From Phorcus lineatus (Eukaryota; Mollusca; Gastropoda; Trochida; Trochidae), in contig OV121084.1 of assembly GCA_921293015.1 (NCBI GenBank), positions 50,255,864-50,319,863 on the forward strand: a stretch of DNA of 64,000 nucleotides. The letters run 5' to 3'. The notes beneath the pieces were generated by a model that saw only the letters and a list, made by a program, of their open reading frames with translations, did not search any database and was not told the origin of the DNA. The position numbers were made by a program, and so were the translations under genes. This document shows positions 46,823 through 59,421 of the stretch, in pieces (the first letter of the stretch is position 1; each line of letters begins with the position of its first letter).

Positions 46823-47590
46823 GACATGGACATTTGACATATTTTCACTATTCCTTCACCCTCGGCATGTTTACGTGACCCGTCTCTAATTTGAGACCAC
46901 CTTTCATTTTTATGTTGCATGATAAGTTGAACAGGATGGCAAAATATAGGTATATAAATATGACATACTTATCCGTCTTGGTTAATGCTGTCCCAAAAAG
47001 TCTCTTGCCTAATGTTCCCAAATTTCTTTCTTAACTCTGGCAATTCCTTTATTCAAAAATGAAAAAATATGGAAACATACAATTAAAAGAATTATTGTCA
47101 GATATAATATTATTGGATTCAAATTTGTTTCAAGTGAAATGACAAAGAATTCATATAACACATTTCATCCCTTGAAACGTTTTAGTTCGTGATTACTACA
47201 AGGGGTAATGCTGTTTATGATATTTATACTTGAATCAAATCAGTCAATGAAGAAATTAGAAGATAATTTTAAGAATCAAAATTTATGATTTCTAACAATT
47301 TTCAACTAAAGAACATCTAGCCTTCACTACAGTACTACAAGGTCTTCAATATACAGAACCTCACAAAAGAACCAAAATACGTCAGGTTTTATAATGTCAT
47401 TATATGTCTATCTATTTTATTCATTTATTAAGTTTTTAAAAGCAATAATTCGGATTTGAATATCTTATGAAGTTTTAGCCTCCATGTAAACACAGCAAAT
47501 TTCGCGGCCTGGTAATATAACACCGGCTGAATTACTGCAATTTGAATTTCCAAATAAATTAAACATTCTCTTAGATGTATGGCATGATTG
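46823..47590. repeat. Segmental duplication copy 2, left end
   Basis: Homologue of 11,726-12,500, starting at the same TAGACATGGACATTTGACAT. Diverged by substitutions and small indels. Confidence 0.8.
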
Positions 47591-47741
47591 GTGTTATTCA
47601 ATTGAATTAGAAATAAACACGGACAAATAAAACATCATACATTTAGAAATCCATCCACGTCAAGGACGCAATATGTGTTTAATATCTGGAGTGATGCTTT
47701 AGATATTGTTAACAGTTACAACTATCTTTGTTTACTTTTTG

Positions 47742-48655
47742 TCACGGTGTAACGTTATCTAAACTCAGGTGAGACCCGTTATCCGACAGAAAGATAAGAA
47801 AAGAAAATAATAAAGCCAATAAATAACTAGAGAGAAGCCAATCCGTGAATCAAGTAATTTATTTGCAGTCTAAACAAGACGATAACCGGGTACGGCAACA
47901 AGCTACCCGTAATCCACTCAACAAGAATTAACAACTAATTAAGGAAGTCAACAACCCATGAATAGACAAATAGACAAACTGTAGGGAATCACTCTAACAT
48001 ACCCCCAGACGTTGTAACAACAAGATAAGCTAATGGCCGTCTTAACGAGATAGCATACATAAGACAAAGCAACACTTTGGCGAATATACAAAAGAAGGGA
48101 ACGGGGCACGGGTGGACTAACAATAGGGATGAATAAAACAACAAGCACACAGTACTTTAGATTATCCCTAATCACTACTTGAGTGAGTAAAAGAATAAGA
48201 ACACTAGTTTAGGTATAGTAGAACTTATCAAATAATGGGAGGGAAGGTAAGGTTAAAACTGTAAGTTCTTAAAGGAAGTGATCACATACTCCAGAAAGGT
48301 ACAGAGAAAAATAAAGGAATATTAACCTCACCAATTCACCTCCAGCGTCCCAGGTCCACCCGTGACCTCTCCCAGCAAGGGTCAAGTCAAGACTACTGGT
48401 ACCAGAGCTTAGCTCGATATTTATTGGCTCCGTGCGGACGTCAATGAAGACCAGTCCTGGAGATCGTAGCTTATCTAAGGATATCGGGAATCTGTGTTTC
48501 TTTGCGAAACTAAATTATCCCTAGCTGCATAAATATTTAAGGTAGGGAGCCCTACAATGGCTTATTGTAATGTGTGCAAACTTCTCTACAAGAAGATATA
48601 AATATATGTAACATGAGCATTGGCATATTAATGCTACATGTAAAAAGGCTGATAA
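47742..48655. repeat. Dispersed repeat family A, longest copy
   Basis: Runs from GTCACGGTGTAACGTTATCT to TGCTACATGTAAAAAGGCTG and aligns with 8,832-9,535. It lies inside an insertion that splits copy 2 of the segmental duplication, so it arrived after the duplication or was lost from copy 1. Contains AATAAA motifs but no ORF. Confidence 0.65.
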
Positions 48656-48839
48656 ATGGAGCATGAAAATGACATTTGAACATATAAAAATAGCCACAGT
48701 CGGCGAATAAAGACATGAATGATAAAAATAGATACATGAATGTAAAGTACATAATATGTGCTTTCGTTATATACAACAATTGATGATATTTTATGAAAGT
48801 ACATTAGAGGAGAGGCGAGAAATAGGTCGTACGCTCGAA

Positions 48840-49400
48840 CTGCATGACACTTTTTACTGAGTTCCTTGATTTCAATCAGCTAATAGGGCTTTAAGCCATT
48901 TGATATCTAAATTCAAAAGTATCGGGGATATGCATTTCAGTACTTATTCCAAATTGTATGACAGCATGGTATGGTCGATTTGGAGCTCATATGCAGCTAT
49001 CTTGGGTTAGATATATCAGCGGTCAATGCAGTGCAACACAGAGCCACTCTTTTTATTTATGGGACTTAGAAAGTACGGCATAACGTTGAAATTAATGGAG
49101 ATATGGGATGGAGTCAACCTATTGTTAAACATTGGTCATGTATTTCTAACAATGGTGTCGCTTTTATGATATGGATCATCGTTTAAATAAAGCTCTTTTT
49201 TATGGGCTGATATATACCTACATGTGGGAGAAAGTTGTTGAGAACTGGAATTTTAGAATAAGGAAGAAGTTGACCTCACTAGATTTAAACTACCTGCAAG
49301 AGCAACCTGGTAGGATTCACAAATCTCTTCTATGTAAACCTATTGAGGACAAGATTTTGAATGAGTATATAATATCATAGCAGTCATTGTTAAATAGGGA
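48840..49400 (+). mobile_element. LINE ORF2 C-terminal fragment
   Basis: Frames on the plus strand read LFLFMGLRKYGITLKLMEIW, then DGVNLLLN, then MDHRLNKALFYGLIYTYMW and VENWNFRIRKKL. This corresponds to the region after RT in some LINEs (GxGKYTPNxAVNGDMGW ... RQW ... NMDxxRLNK). It is broken by frameshifts and joined to repeat A in the same insertion. Confidence 0.6.
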
Positions 49401-49484
49401 GGAAGATAGAACGGGCTTGATCAAACTTAGATTATGCATGCACGCATTTTTAATTTGACTTTAACTCGGGAAGATATATACTGT

Positions 49485-52380
49485 ATCAATCTCGACAGTT
49501 AAGTACACGTGACACGACGGCAACGAACGCGAGTCGTGTGACGCAATGTTCTAAGATTAAAAGATAAAACTTTTTCCAAAATAAGCTAACATTTCGTGTT
49601 TTCGGTTCCTGTGACTTGTAACAAAATTGTGAGACATAGTTTTAGGAATTTCAAACAGTCAAAAGTGGAAAACATAAAACATTTGCCACACTGCTCTTTT
49701 TATCTTCAGCATCACTAAATTATGATATTTTAAAAAGACAAGTAGGTTGTTAACATACATGAAAATTTTCAGCACATTTCCATCGAACCGTAAAACAATT
49801 TTTAGAAATCTGAAAGCAAAGCACCAAATATTGATTTTATAAAAGGATACTGCAAGTAGGTGGATTATAAACATCCAAAGTTTTAGAAACATTTGAAGCG
49901 CGTCTTTGGGTTGGAATCCTAATGAAAAACATTTGCTTGGAAACTAAAATCAAGAAAATTATCAGAATTCCGGAAAGATCAAAAGGAACTAATCCAGTCA
50001 GTGGGTTATTACCCAAATGAAGTTTCCAAAAGATGTGATGAAACGGACCTGGGTTCTGCTCCGGAAACGGAAGGACGGACAGGTGGACTATATTGTATCA
50101 CAAATGGTCATCTTTGGTGTCAGGACCCTCAAAATTATTCCTTCTACGAATACTGCTTGCTGCTTGCAATGTCAAAGGGAAACTCACGAGGTACATTGTA
50201 TTTTGATCCGTCCCAAACGAGTGTATTATCAATGACAGTGTAACACGTGTTCTTATTTTTTTAAGCAAGAGTTTTTCGGTCATTTAATTATGATTTACTT
50301 CCTTTCATTAAAAAGTCATTGTGAAAAAAATATTTGATACTGAAGAGTAATTAATTTTTTAAATGTATGTTCTGCCAGCTGTTAACAGATGAGTTACTGA
50401 TATGATAAATGTAACCTGTTATTGTCACGAAATATTTTTCAATTAGTCCTCGAAAAGAACTCTGTGAAATGATTATGTGTATGTGATACAAAGGGACACA
50501 TCCATAAAGTTGAACATTTAATATAGTTAACCCGGAATACTACATTATACAGCATATGGTTTATCGATGTAGACATATACACAATACAGAAATATGTGAC
50601 AAGCAATAGCAGTACCACCTGGACACTAACATTTACATTGTATATCCTCCCTTTAACTTTCCTCCTTTTTAACAATATTCCGCCACGATAAATGCTACAA
50701 TCTCGATCGACCCGTACCCACATGTCTTGAGAGCCGTTCTATCAGTTCATGCATTGGTGCTCAAACACGCCATCGATGGACAGGCCTACCAACCGCGTCA
50801 GGTAATCATATATATTTAAAAGCGCACTTAAGGTAATTTGTGTCTATTTTGTGGAGATATCATTAGGATTTGAAAACATTTTTATTGCAGTTAGTCAGCT
50901 GAGGAGGTTCTCAAGTAAGCTACGATCATCGATTCAACTCACAGCTGTTTTGATCGGTTATATCGATCGGCAGGACACATACTGACAACTGCCTTACACA
51001 CCACCCGAGGACACTACGGTAAAGTACTGTTTGCTTTGTAGATTCATTGGAACTTTACTTGAAGGTGTTTTATCATTCAAATTCAAGGTTTTGTTAAACA
51101 TTTGAGGGCATGCCATTATGATATATATTCTGTAGAAACCAAATTGGAATTTAATGGTTGATATTTCATCAAATGTGGCAATGATTCTTTAAGTCATCAA
51201 TTAGAATTTAAGAATTACAAAAATCCCATATTATTTTTGTTAAAACCTGTTTTGCCTTTGTAGATGTACAACTACTCCCAAAGTTTGTTCACATACCTGG
51301 ATACACAAGTGCAAATATCATGTAATTTGGTATGCCTTTGAATTATCGCAGCATTGATAGAAAGAAACGTATAATGTTGAATTTGTATTACTGATATGCA
51401 GATTCATTCTTCTTGCAAGCAAATGTTTATCATACCTCACGAGTAACCGTAACAATTTTTGCAGGCCATGAAAGTGACCAGGGGTCAAAATTTCAAAAAC
51501 ACCAATTTTTATTTTTCTCTACAAAATCCATTATATGTTATCACCTGCTTTGAAAATGTGTAATGTTTGTTGCTTTGCTTTATGACAATTTGGTTGTGCT
51601 GATTTTATTCTCAGAGAGTCGACATGGTACATTTTATTTGAAATTTAAGGAAATCGGCATTTCGAAAATATGACCCCTTCTGTCTATTTCAACATGCCAA
51701 AATTCGAATTTTTCCTCGAGAGACCAGACAATCACCAAATAAGTTCAAGAATGGCTAATTCACACATTGACCATGGGTTATCGTTCGTCAGTCTTGCTGA
51801 AGTTATTTTATTGACGTCCAAACTAAAACCAAATTATATGATATTTGCACTACGACTCAGTGGTAACTGAACAAACTTTCGGTATGCAGCTGTATGTATC
51901 ATCATTGTTATCTTCGTTTTGGGTTTCATAAATAGAATATATACAGTTATTGAAAAGTTGTAAATGTTGTTTTCTTTAAACATCTTAAACATAAGATTAT
52001 TTTGATTGCGACAATCCTTCAAATGTATCAGATTTCGAATCTAATGCAACAATTAAAAAGTTAAAGTAACTGATCAGATATGAATTTTAACTCAAATATA
52101 TCCTTTAATTTGGTTACTGACATTTTGCAGCTCCTAATTTCCCTTTTTTGGTATTTTTTTTTATGCCACTTGCAATATGCCATATATATTTATCATTATT
52201 TCGCTGCACTACATACATAATAGATCTTCTAAGACTTGTTAAATTAAGCCATTAGGTTCACATTTAAACTCATTGTTTTGATTGGCTAGACGCTGATTAC
52301 TTCGACCAATCATTATGCGCCTCTGCTGATCCATATTTTGGAAACATGAGCGTATTAAAAGATTTTCTAGCTTTTAAAAG
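49485..52380. repeat. Segmental duplication copy 2, middle
   Basis: 49,485-50,200 matches 12,780-13,225. 50,218-50,262 matches 20,992-21,037. 50,260-52,380 matches 22,405-23,790. A block at about 51,280-51,880 with no copy-1 counterpart sits inside it. No gene recognised; frames at 50,001-50,243 are chance. Confidence 0.8.
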
Positions 52381-53145
52381 AAATTCTTATTGTCTTTCGA
52401 TTTTCTATAGATCAAGTTGAAGTTTTTTTGCATTTCATATTCAAACTCTATAATCATTGACGGACTTTGTTGTAATACCTCAGTGTTTGTGCCCTCAGGG
52501 CGATGATAATTCAATTTTTACATGTAAATGATCTTCGAATGTGTTTGAGATTTAATCTCATCTCATTTATATGGTTCTAGCCACGATTTGCTCAAATTTC
52601 GTTCTCTCTACGTAACGACTGATGTGCTATTTTAGATTAATGACCTATATAGCAACGTTAGATCTTACGAAGCCCAAACAAGCTCCATGTCCGATTGAAG
52701 AGATAATTGGAAGAATCAGAGAGCTCGCTACGTGAACCAGAGTGAACCAAATGTCTGAACATCGCAAACACTGTTCTAACGGATGGATTAGCGCTGCTCT
52801 GTGTAATTTGGGGTCCTTTCCACGAATTTAGACCTTATTTTAACGACACTGATATACAATCAACATGAAATATATTCCTGGATTCTGTGTCCAAATAAGT
52901 CTTTTGTGTCAACATGTAGTAAATGATCATGATTATTACTATAAACGAGTTTAACGAGTATGCAACAACAATTTCAAATTCAAAGAGGAAACATTAAAAC
53001 ACCGGATTTGTTTCTTAAATAGCAACGGTATTTGGCTTTGTCCGAAAATTGTGGCCTACGGGACTGCTTTACAAAAGGTAAATTTATAGGGTTTAAAATA
53101 ATAATCCAAAAGCAAGGCAAGTAGTCTTAAATATCATGGAAAATT

Positions 53146-55060
53146 ATGACGTGTGATATTTGTAGACATCAAAATAAATCTTTAAAACATTTTAGGTGGA
53201 AAAAAAACCCAAGGCAACAGGCTAGGTTCGATTTCTTTCTAGTGTCTCAGGATATGGCAAATCTAACTATAGAAAGTGATATTGTTCCAGGTTATAAATC
53301 TGATCACTCAGCAATTACATTATCAATCTCAAATGTTCTTTGTAAAGAAAAGGGCAAAGGTTATTGGAAATTTAATTCCTCATTATTACATAAAGAAAAT
53401 GTGGAAAAAGTAAATGAGACTATGAATGAAATGAAACAAGAATACTTTGACAGAGCTTTCCACAACGAAATAGACATTATCAGTGACAAGGATCTCCAAT
53501 TTACCATCAGTGACACTCTTTTTAAAAAAACATTTTTTAATGAAAGTGAGAGACGAATCTATATCTTTGTCTTCATTTTTCAAGAAAAAACTGGATACTA
53601 AAAAAGAACAATTGGAAAAAGACATCCAAATAGCTGAAAATGAAATCAGGGGAAATTTTAAAAATATTAATGAAGAAAAATTAAGTGGACTAAAAAACCT
53701 TCAACAAGAAATTTAAAAACTAAGGGGTGAACAAATAAAGGAATCCAAGTAAGAAATGGAATAAAATGGTATGAAGAGGGGGGAAAACGTACAAAATATT
53801 TTTGCCATTTAGAAAAAAGAAACTATACAAGTAAGTTGATAAATCAATTAATTGACGATAAAGATGAACTAATCATGATGGTAAACAAATTTTGGAAAAA
53901 AACATTTTTACAAAAACTTATATTAAAAAAATGATCAAGTCACCTATTTCTGTCCCCGTTTTACATAAACAAGTTGAGGAGTTGGAAAAGGAAATCACAA
54001 TAAATGAGATTTGAAATGCAGTAAAAGAAATGAAAAATAAGTCCAGGTATAGATTGCTTTCCAATAGAATTCTTAAGTTTTTTTGGAAAGAACTCAAAGT
54101 GTGGGTGCACAGATTTGTAAAAGAATGTTTTGATATAGAATACTTGAGTTTGAATATCAACAGAGGAATTATTACATGTTTACCCAAAGGGAACAAGGAT
54201 AGAAAGTATCTAAAAAATTGGAGACCAATTACTCTATTAAATTCACTGTACAAAATTATTAGTTCATGTATCACTAGGAGAATAAAGACTGTTCTGAATA
54301 ACTTGATACATGAAAACCAAACTGGCTTTATTCCTGGTAGATCTTTAGCAGACAATTTAAGATTGACCTATGATATTATCCTAGAAACTAATTTAGAAAA
54401 TAAAAAGGTATGTAATGTCACTAGATTTTGAAAATGCCTTTGACTCTGTATCGACAAAATTCATACTAAAAGTTTTGGAAAGATTTAGTTTTGGACCTCA
54501 TATGTTATAGTGGGTACGTATTTTGATTCAAAACCCAACTTCATGTGTTATACAAAATGGACATCTTTCTACATTTTTTGATAATGGTAGAGGCTGTAGA
54601 CAGGGGGACCCCATCTCTCCATATCTGTTTATCTTTGTTGCAGAAATACTGGCCATTATGATTAGAAATAATACTAAGATCAAGGGCATATATCTAAAAA
54701 ATACAGACCTGTGTGACGAAAAAGGAGTCTTATCGTTCGTAGACTTGAAAATAAAATTCAATTTGAAGGGTACATATTTAGATTATTATCGTGTTGTCAG
54801 CAATCTTCCAAAGGAATGGAAAAAAACTTATAGACAATTCTAGCGCGATCTGTGTTTATGATCTTAAGATCAATAACTTTTTAATGGAATGGATCAAACC
54901 TTCCAAGGGCTCCAGAAAGATATACGATAAACTTTTACAACATCAACGTGACCATATGCCTAATGTTTGCAGCAAATGGCAACAAATGTTTGTAACAGAT
55001 CTTAATTGGGAAGAAATTTTCAAACTTCCAAGACAATGGTGTAAAGATATTAAATACTAA
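53146..55060 (+). pseudogene. Decayed L1/Tx1-like LINE (endonuclease end, RT, C-terminus)
   Basis: Segments in order: the endonuclease C-terminus (RFDFFLVSQ, YKSDHSAITLSI, GKGYWKFNSSLL), a coiled linker (53,580-53,716), then RT blocks INRGIITCLPKGNKDRKYLK, NWRPITLLNSLYKI, HENQTGFIPGRSLADNLRL, DFENAFDSV (54,424-54,450, next frame) and GRGCRQGDPISPYLFIFVAE. The catalytic FADD block is missing: the frame jumps from SFVDLKIKFNLKGTYLDYYR into a post-RT segment that continues to 55,060 (FLMEWIKPSKGSRKIYDKL). Frameshifts, one in-frame stop and this deletion make it inactive. It is the longest LINE here and sits in an insertion in copy 2 of the duplication. Confidence 0.88.
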
Positions 55061-55192
55061 TTGGTGGCCCTTAAACTTAAACACTTTCTTCAACTGCATC
55101 TTGGTTAGGAAGTTCATTTAAATCTTAAATCCATTCTGTTTGTATTCAGGATATTGCAAACTTCAAGCTGCTAAATCATATTCTGTTAGCTG

Positions 55193-55218
55193 GAAAAGAA
55201 TATATATATATATATATA
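55193..55218. repeat. (TA)n microsatellite
   Basis: About 12 TA units between the LINE end and the next element. Confidence 0.9.
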
Positions 55219-55476
55219 AAAGGTGAAAGGTCGCAACTGAAGTAAATGTATATTTGAAAAAATGAAATACTTCAGACGACACTTGCTGTAGATATCATTT
55301 TAATGACAACTGGGTGCGTCGCATTTCGACTTGTTCACAAGTCTTTTCAACAGTGTGGAGCTTTTCCAACATGGTAAATATATAGGTACATAGCTAAACG
55401 CTGTAACAATGTGTAACAGACTTAGATTGATTAGCAAGTGACATGTGGTTCGCGTGAGTAGTGCACAATGCACTAT

Positions 55477-55809
55477 TTATGAGGGATTAAGATTTGAGTC
55501 ATTATAGTGGCTTCTTCCAGGTCGCTCCCAGTCCGTGAATTGATCTATTGTTTCAATTGCACAATTGACATTTCTTGTGTACATGTAATTTCTAGGAGTA
55601 TATGATTTTATGATTTTTGAAGAGTGTCTTTCTATGAAGTTGAATTTACTCCAAAAGCTTTTTGTAAGGTTGTTTTGCGAAGATGTAGATGAAGTATCAT
55701 TACTTCTTTCTTCCAATTTTGATACAACTGAGTCGTCCTTTACGCTTGATAAACTTGTGTTAGATCGGTGAAGGTCCTCGGATGATGGTAAGTCATCTGA
55801 CTGGCTCAA
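55477..55809 (-). CDS. Serine-rich 110-aa frame in the Penelope-like element
   Basis: A low-complexity, Ser/Asp-rich start (SQSDDLPSSEDLHRSNTSLS) is followed by FWSKFNFIERHSSKIIKSY and DQFTDWERPG. It lies downstream of the coiled-coil frame on the same strand and between the same inverted arms, so it is probably the continuation of that ORF after frameshifts. No domain recognised. Confidence 0.3.
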   Translation of the reverse strand: MSQSDDLPSSEDLHRSNTSLSSVKDDSVVSKLEERSNDTSSTSSQNNLTKSFWSKFNFIERHSSKIIKSYTPRNYMYTRNVNCAIETIDQFTDWERPGRSHYNDSNLNPS

Positions 55810-56065
55810 TACCTCTACAAAGGAAGACTCATCCGTTTGTAGGTGATGATGTTAAATTTGTTCTATATCAATTGATTGGGGCGAAGTTCTGTTGTGTCCA
55901 ATCCGTGTGGACCCTGTTGTTTGGAAGCTTTTTTTGTCCTTTGTGTGATGTTTTCTTCTTTTTCTGCACATTCGAAGAGTTAGATGATGGCAGGTTTATC
56001 AGCCAGTTGTCTCTTTTCATCCACAATTTCACACTTTTGTTTTCCTCCCTAATTGTATCATTTTT

Positions 56066-56707
56066 CTATATTTCTAAACGTCTATCTTGCAAATGTTCCG
56101 CTTCGCTGTCAATGCAGAAACCTGATATCAGTTCTGACATGAGTTCATCAATCTCTTTATGTTTTTCGGCACACTTGTCATGTCCCTTCAACAGATTGTG
56201 GTTTTCTATTTCAAGTAAATATGTTGAAAATTGTTTGCTATATTCCTCAGATGAAAATCCATTTCCCCTTTCCAAAAATTTATTTGGTATATACGGGGTC
56301 GGCATATCAAGAAAGTCTCTATATATTTCTGCAGTCCGTTTTGTTCGAACTGCATTATAATAGGCCTGCTTTCTGTCGTTTAGTTTCCGGCGCCATGTCT
56401 TTATCATTGCCTTTCGTAGTTGAAAAGCTTCATTCTCCACTTCTCTGGCTTGCTGTTTAGCGAGGTGCGAACCGTAATGTTTCTTAGTGTAATCTTCTAG
56501 ATCCGGTTGAGTGATATCTCTGTCCTCTTCAGTTTCAACTGACTGATTGTCGTCAGACAGTCCAATGAAGCGACACAACTCTTGAAGCTGTTGTTTCAGT
56601 ATGCACAGTTCTCGAGAAATCTTCTTGTTCACCTTTTGACTGCTCCTCTTCAGCTGGTTAATCGCCTTCATGATATCTTTAGCTTGTGTCATCTTCAGTC
56701 TTTCCAC
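56066..56707 (-). CDS. Coiled-coil N-terminal domain of a Penelope-like ORF (probably non-functional)
   Basis: 213 codons are open; the frame starts with GTG and the first ATG is at 56,692 (MTQAKDIM). Residues 1-60 are a Lys-rich helical region (INQLKRSSQKVNKKI, LCILKQQLQELCRFI). Residues 120-190 contain KTWRRKLNDRKQAYYNAVR, RTAEIYRDFL and PTPYIPNKFLERG. These resemble the block before the reverse transcriptase in Neptune/Poseidon-like Penelope elements (W-x-RK-x3-R-x2-YW, then A-x2-Y, then PxxIPxK). The frame stops at 56,066. A second minus-strand frame (55,941-55,853 region) and a third (55,809-55,477) continue without any RT motif. Both ends of the coding region lie inside the inverted arms, so it belongs to the element. 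Confidence 0.5.
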   Translation of the reverse strand: MERLKMTQAKDIMKAINQLKRSSQKVNKKISRELCILKQQLQELCRFIGLSDDNQSVETEEDRDITQPDLEDYTKKHYGSHLAKQQAREVENEAFQLRKAMIKTWRRKLNDRKQAYYNAVRTKRTAEIYRDFLDMPTPYIPNKFLERGNGFSSEEYSKQFSTYLLEIENHNLLKGHDKCAEKHKEIDELMSELISGFCIDSEAEHLQDRRLEI

Positions 56708-57644
56708 GTGGAATAAAAGATACGTAAAAAGGTGAAAGGTCGCACGCTATGTACCTATATATTTGCCATGTTGGAAAAGCTCCACACTGTTGAAAAGACT
56801 TCTGAACAAGTCGAAATGCGACGCATCCAGTCGTCATTAAAATGATAACTACAGCAAGTGTTGTCTGAAGTATTTCATTTTTTCAAATCATTCATTGCTT
56901 CCCTGAAAAATATTTTTCAGGTATATTTTTCAGGTGGAAAGATACATAACCAGAATGAAAAATCAATAAAACGATTTTAGTAGAAAATGGCTGCCACTGC
57001 ACAATTTATTTCACTGACGATGTGCACTTGTATGATTATGTCCATTGACTTTAGACAAAATTACCCATGTATTATCTCACTCAATTTGAATACTTTTGCT
57101 TTGTACCATGTGCCCACCTGTGTGAATAAAAATATTTAAAAAAACAACTTTATAGGGTTTGCTTTGACTCGTCCGACCAACAGATGGAGGCACGGTCGAT
57201 TTAATGCAAAGATAATTAAAGGGGCACGGAGTATGTTGTTGGAATCAATATATCAAAGGTGTTACAATTTAAAAAGGTGTTATTTCATCGAAGAGTAGCG
57301 GTTGTCACTGAAAATCAGTACCATAAAGCTTTTGAGTTCGGTATGTGGACAATAAACAGGTGTAATTTGTGTTTTGTGATCGAAAACCGAGCAGTGGCGA
57401 GCGAAAAAGACTAAGAAGGAATTTTGAAAGTTTATTTACAGCAGGTGCTAACACAAACATGTAATTTTAGTGATAGGTAGGTCTTTAAGTAATACATGTT
57501 AGGACGCAGAAATTCAACTTATTAACATTACTATGGTCGTTTTACAATTATCATTGAAACCAAGAAAAGTTGAAATCCGAAAAGTTGACGGATTGTAAAT
57601 GGGGTCGTATTAGAGCTATACTCTGTGTAAAGTAGTGCAGAAAA

Positions 57645-59420
57645 ATTATGATCTCATTATGTTATTAGCAACGTACCTTTCTGTCAAGGCTTTAATAGAA
57701 GCAAATCTGAAGGACAACGCTAACACGTTCGTTTATTAAAACAATATGCTGTACATTGCTGCACTGGTTGACATTGACGTATTAGATCAGATGACGTTGG
57801 TATCAAGGGTAATTGATTCGTAACGTCACTCAAAAACTGCAATTTAGTGCTTTACAAATTTCTTTGTCGAAATTATTAGTGTGTCAGATATTGGTTAAGA
57901 TATGTATTGCATGAAACATCTAGGTCATTGACTATGTTCTGTTGACGGAAACGAACGCGAGAAAATTTTATACTTGAGTTTTGGGTATACACTAGAGAAT
58001 AGAAACAAGCTTCTATCTAGTTCAAATTCTGTTGGCACGGAGTCCACATCCGCTTGTTTAAGTGTTACTTAGGGACAGTTGGCGTGGGCTCCTTGTATTA
58101 TTCTAACAGTGCCTTTGAAAACAGTCAATCAATTATTTGTGATTGTTTAAGGCGAACGCACTGTTTTGCCATCAAACAATTATATTGTGAAGGTATTTTC
58201 GAATACATGTACATAATTTAAAGACTTCAAAAATTACATTTTATACTAGTTTTGTAAAATCATTATTTATTTACAAATATGAGAAATAGTGCATTAGCTG
58301 AAACAATCTTTTCATTCGTCAGCAACAATCGATGAGATCGCGCAGAGTACATGTAAACATGTACAGTACAGCATACGACCCAGCAGAACACCTTTCCACT
58401 TAGGTCTGGAATATAAAAGGATTTAGAGAAAGGGCTTGATAATATATATCTCCAGTGGATCCGAGGAGTTATTTTTATTTTCCCGTTACATTCTAGACGT
58501 TGTGAACCGTACCTGTTCTTTACGGGGGTGATGTTATGAAGCCTGAACTACACACTTTTTGCGTAGATAATTGACTGCAAAGTTTGTATTAAAACATTGT
58601 TGACAGTCCCCTAAAGGAGTATGGGGTCAAATAAATAGATAATAATGAGATTATCTTATTTTGTCAATAAAATATCAATTTGTTAGTCGAAATGGACAAC
58701 CTGGGTGAAAAGTAATAAATACCTTGCGATTTTTACACAAACAATTTTGAAATGTAAAGTATTATAAGATATTTAAAATATTAAGAAATTTCAATGTTTG
58801 CATTTTGCACCTCAGTGTTGCTTAAATACCTGCTAAATGTTTTCCTATAGTACTAAGAGTTTCAGCTTCAAGTAAGTGATAGGAATATGTTTTTATTCAG
58901 GTTATTCATTTTAACTTTGAATGAATGGTGCTTGAATCTTAAACATGTTTATGTTTCACGGAATAGCCCTAGAGTGTCATTTTATATGAAATAAAATCCC
59001 CTATATAAGGGACAGCGTTTCAGAGAGAACGACAGAGTATAAAAACATTTGATTTGTGATTTCATGGCATCGATACATTGATGGAGTTCGAATGTGTGAA
59101 GAGCACAATTAATATTCCGGATTCATTGCCATTGGGTTTTTTTAACTCTGAAAATATATCCCTCAGAAACCCTTTCAGAGTTAGAAAATTAAACGCGCGA
59201 AAAACATTTTTTCTCAAGAATATACACTGTATCATATAAAAGTTGACAAATCTTCATTGACGGTTAGTGTTTTAGAGAATGACAATTCTTTATGGGAAGC
59301 CATGTCGTTGATTCTGGAAATGGTTATCCTATAATTTTGTTATCAAGCGCCAGATGCAATCATCAATGAAAAGGACACTTTCATTGATGAATTCCCTGTC
59401 TGAAAAGTTAGGTTACTTTA
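57645..59420. repeat. Segmental duplication copy 2, block between insertions
   Basis: Matches 23,800-25,340, with a private insertion at about 58,490-58,820. It ends precisely at the TTAA target of the THAP-bearing transposon. Confidence 0.8.
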
Positions 59421-59421
59421 A

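Larger units (their letters stand above)
55218..56889 (-). mobile_element. Penelope-like element remnant with inverted pseudo-LTR arms
   Basis: Two arms of about 145 bp (55,251-55,394 and 56,745-56,888) are about 95% identical in inverted orientation. In addition AAAAGGTGAAAGGTCGCA occurs in direct orientation at 55,218 and 56,727. Between the arms, minus-strand frames encode a coiled-coil protein resembling the N-terminal region of Neptune/Poseidon-type Penelope ORFs. Penelope elements often carry terminal repeats in inverted as well as direct orientation. No RT or GIY-YIG block is present, so the copy is incomplete. It could instead be an unrelated TIR element. Confidence 0.55.

Noticed and set aside
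49659..50283. Short hydrophobic ORFs in duplication copy 2
   Set aside because: Not preserved as frames in copy 1 (12.8-13.2 kb) despite DNA homology, so not coding.
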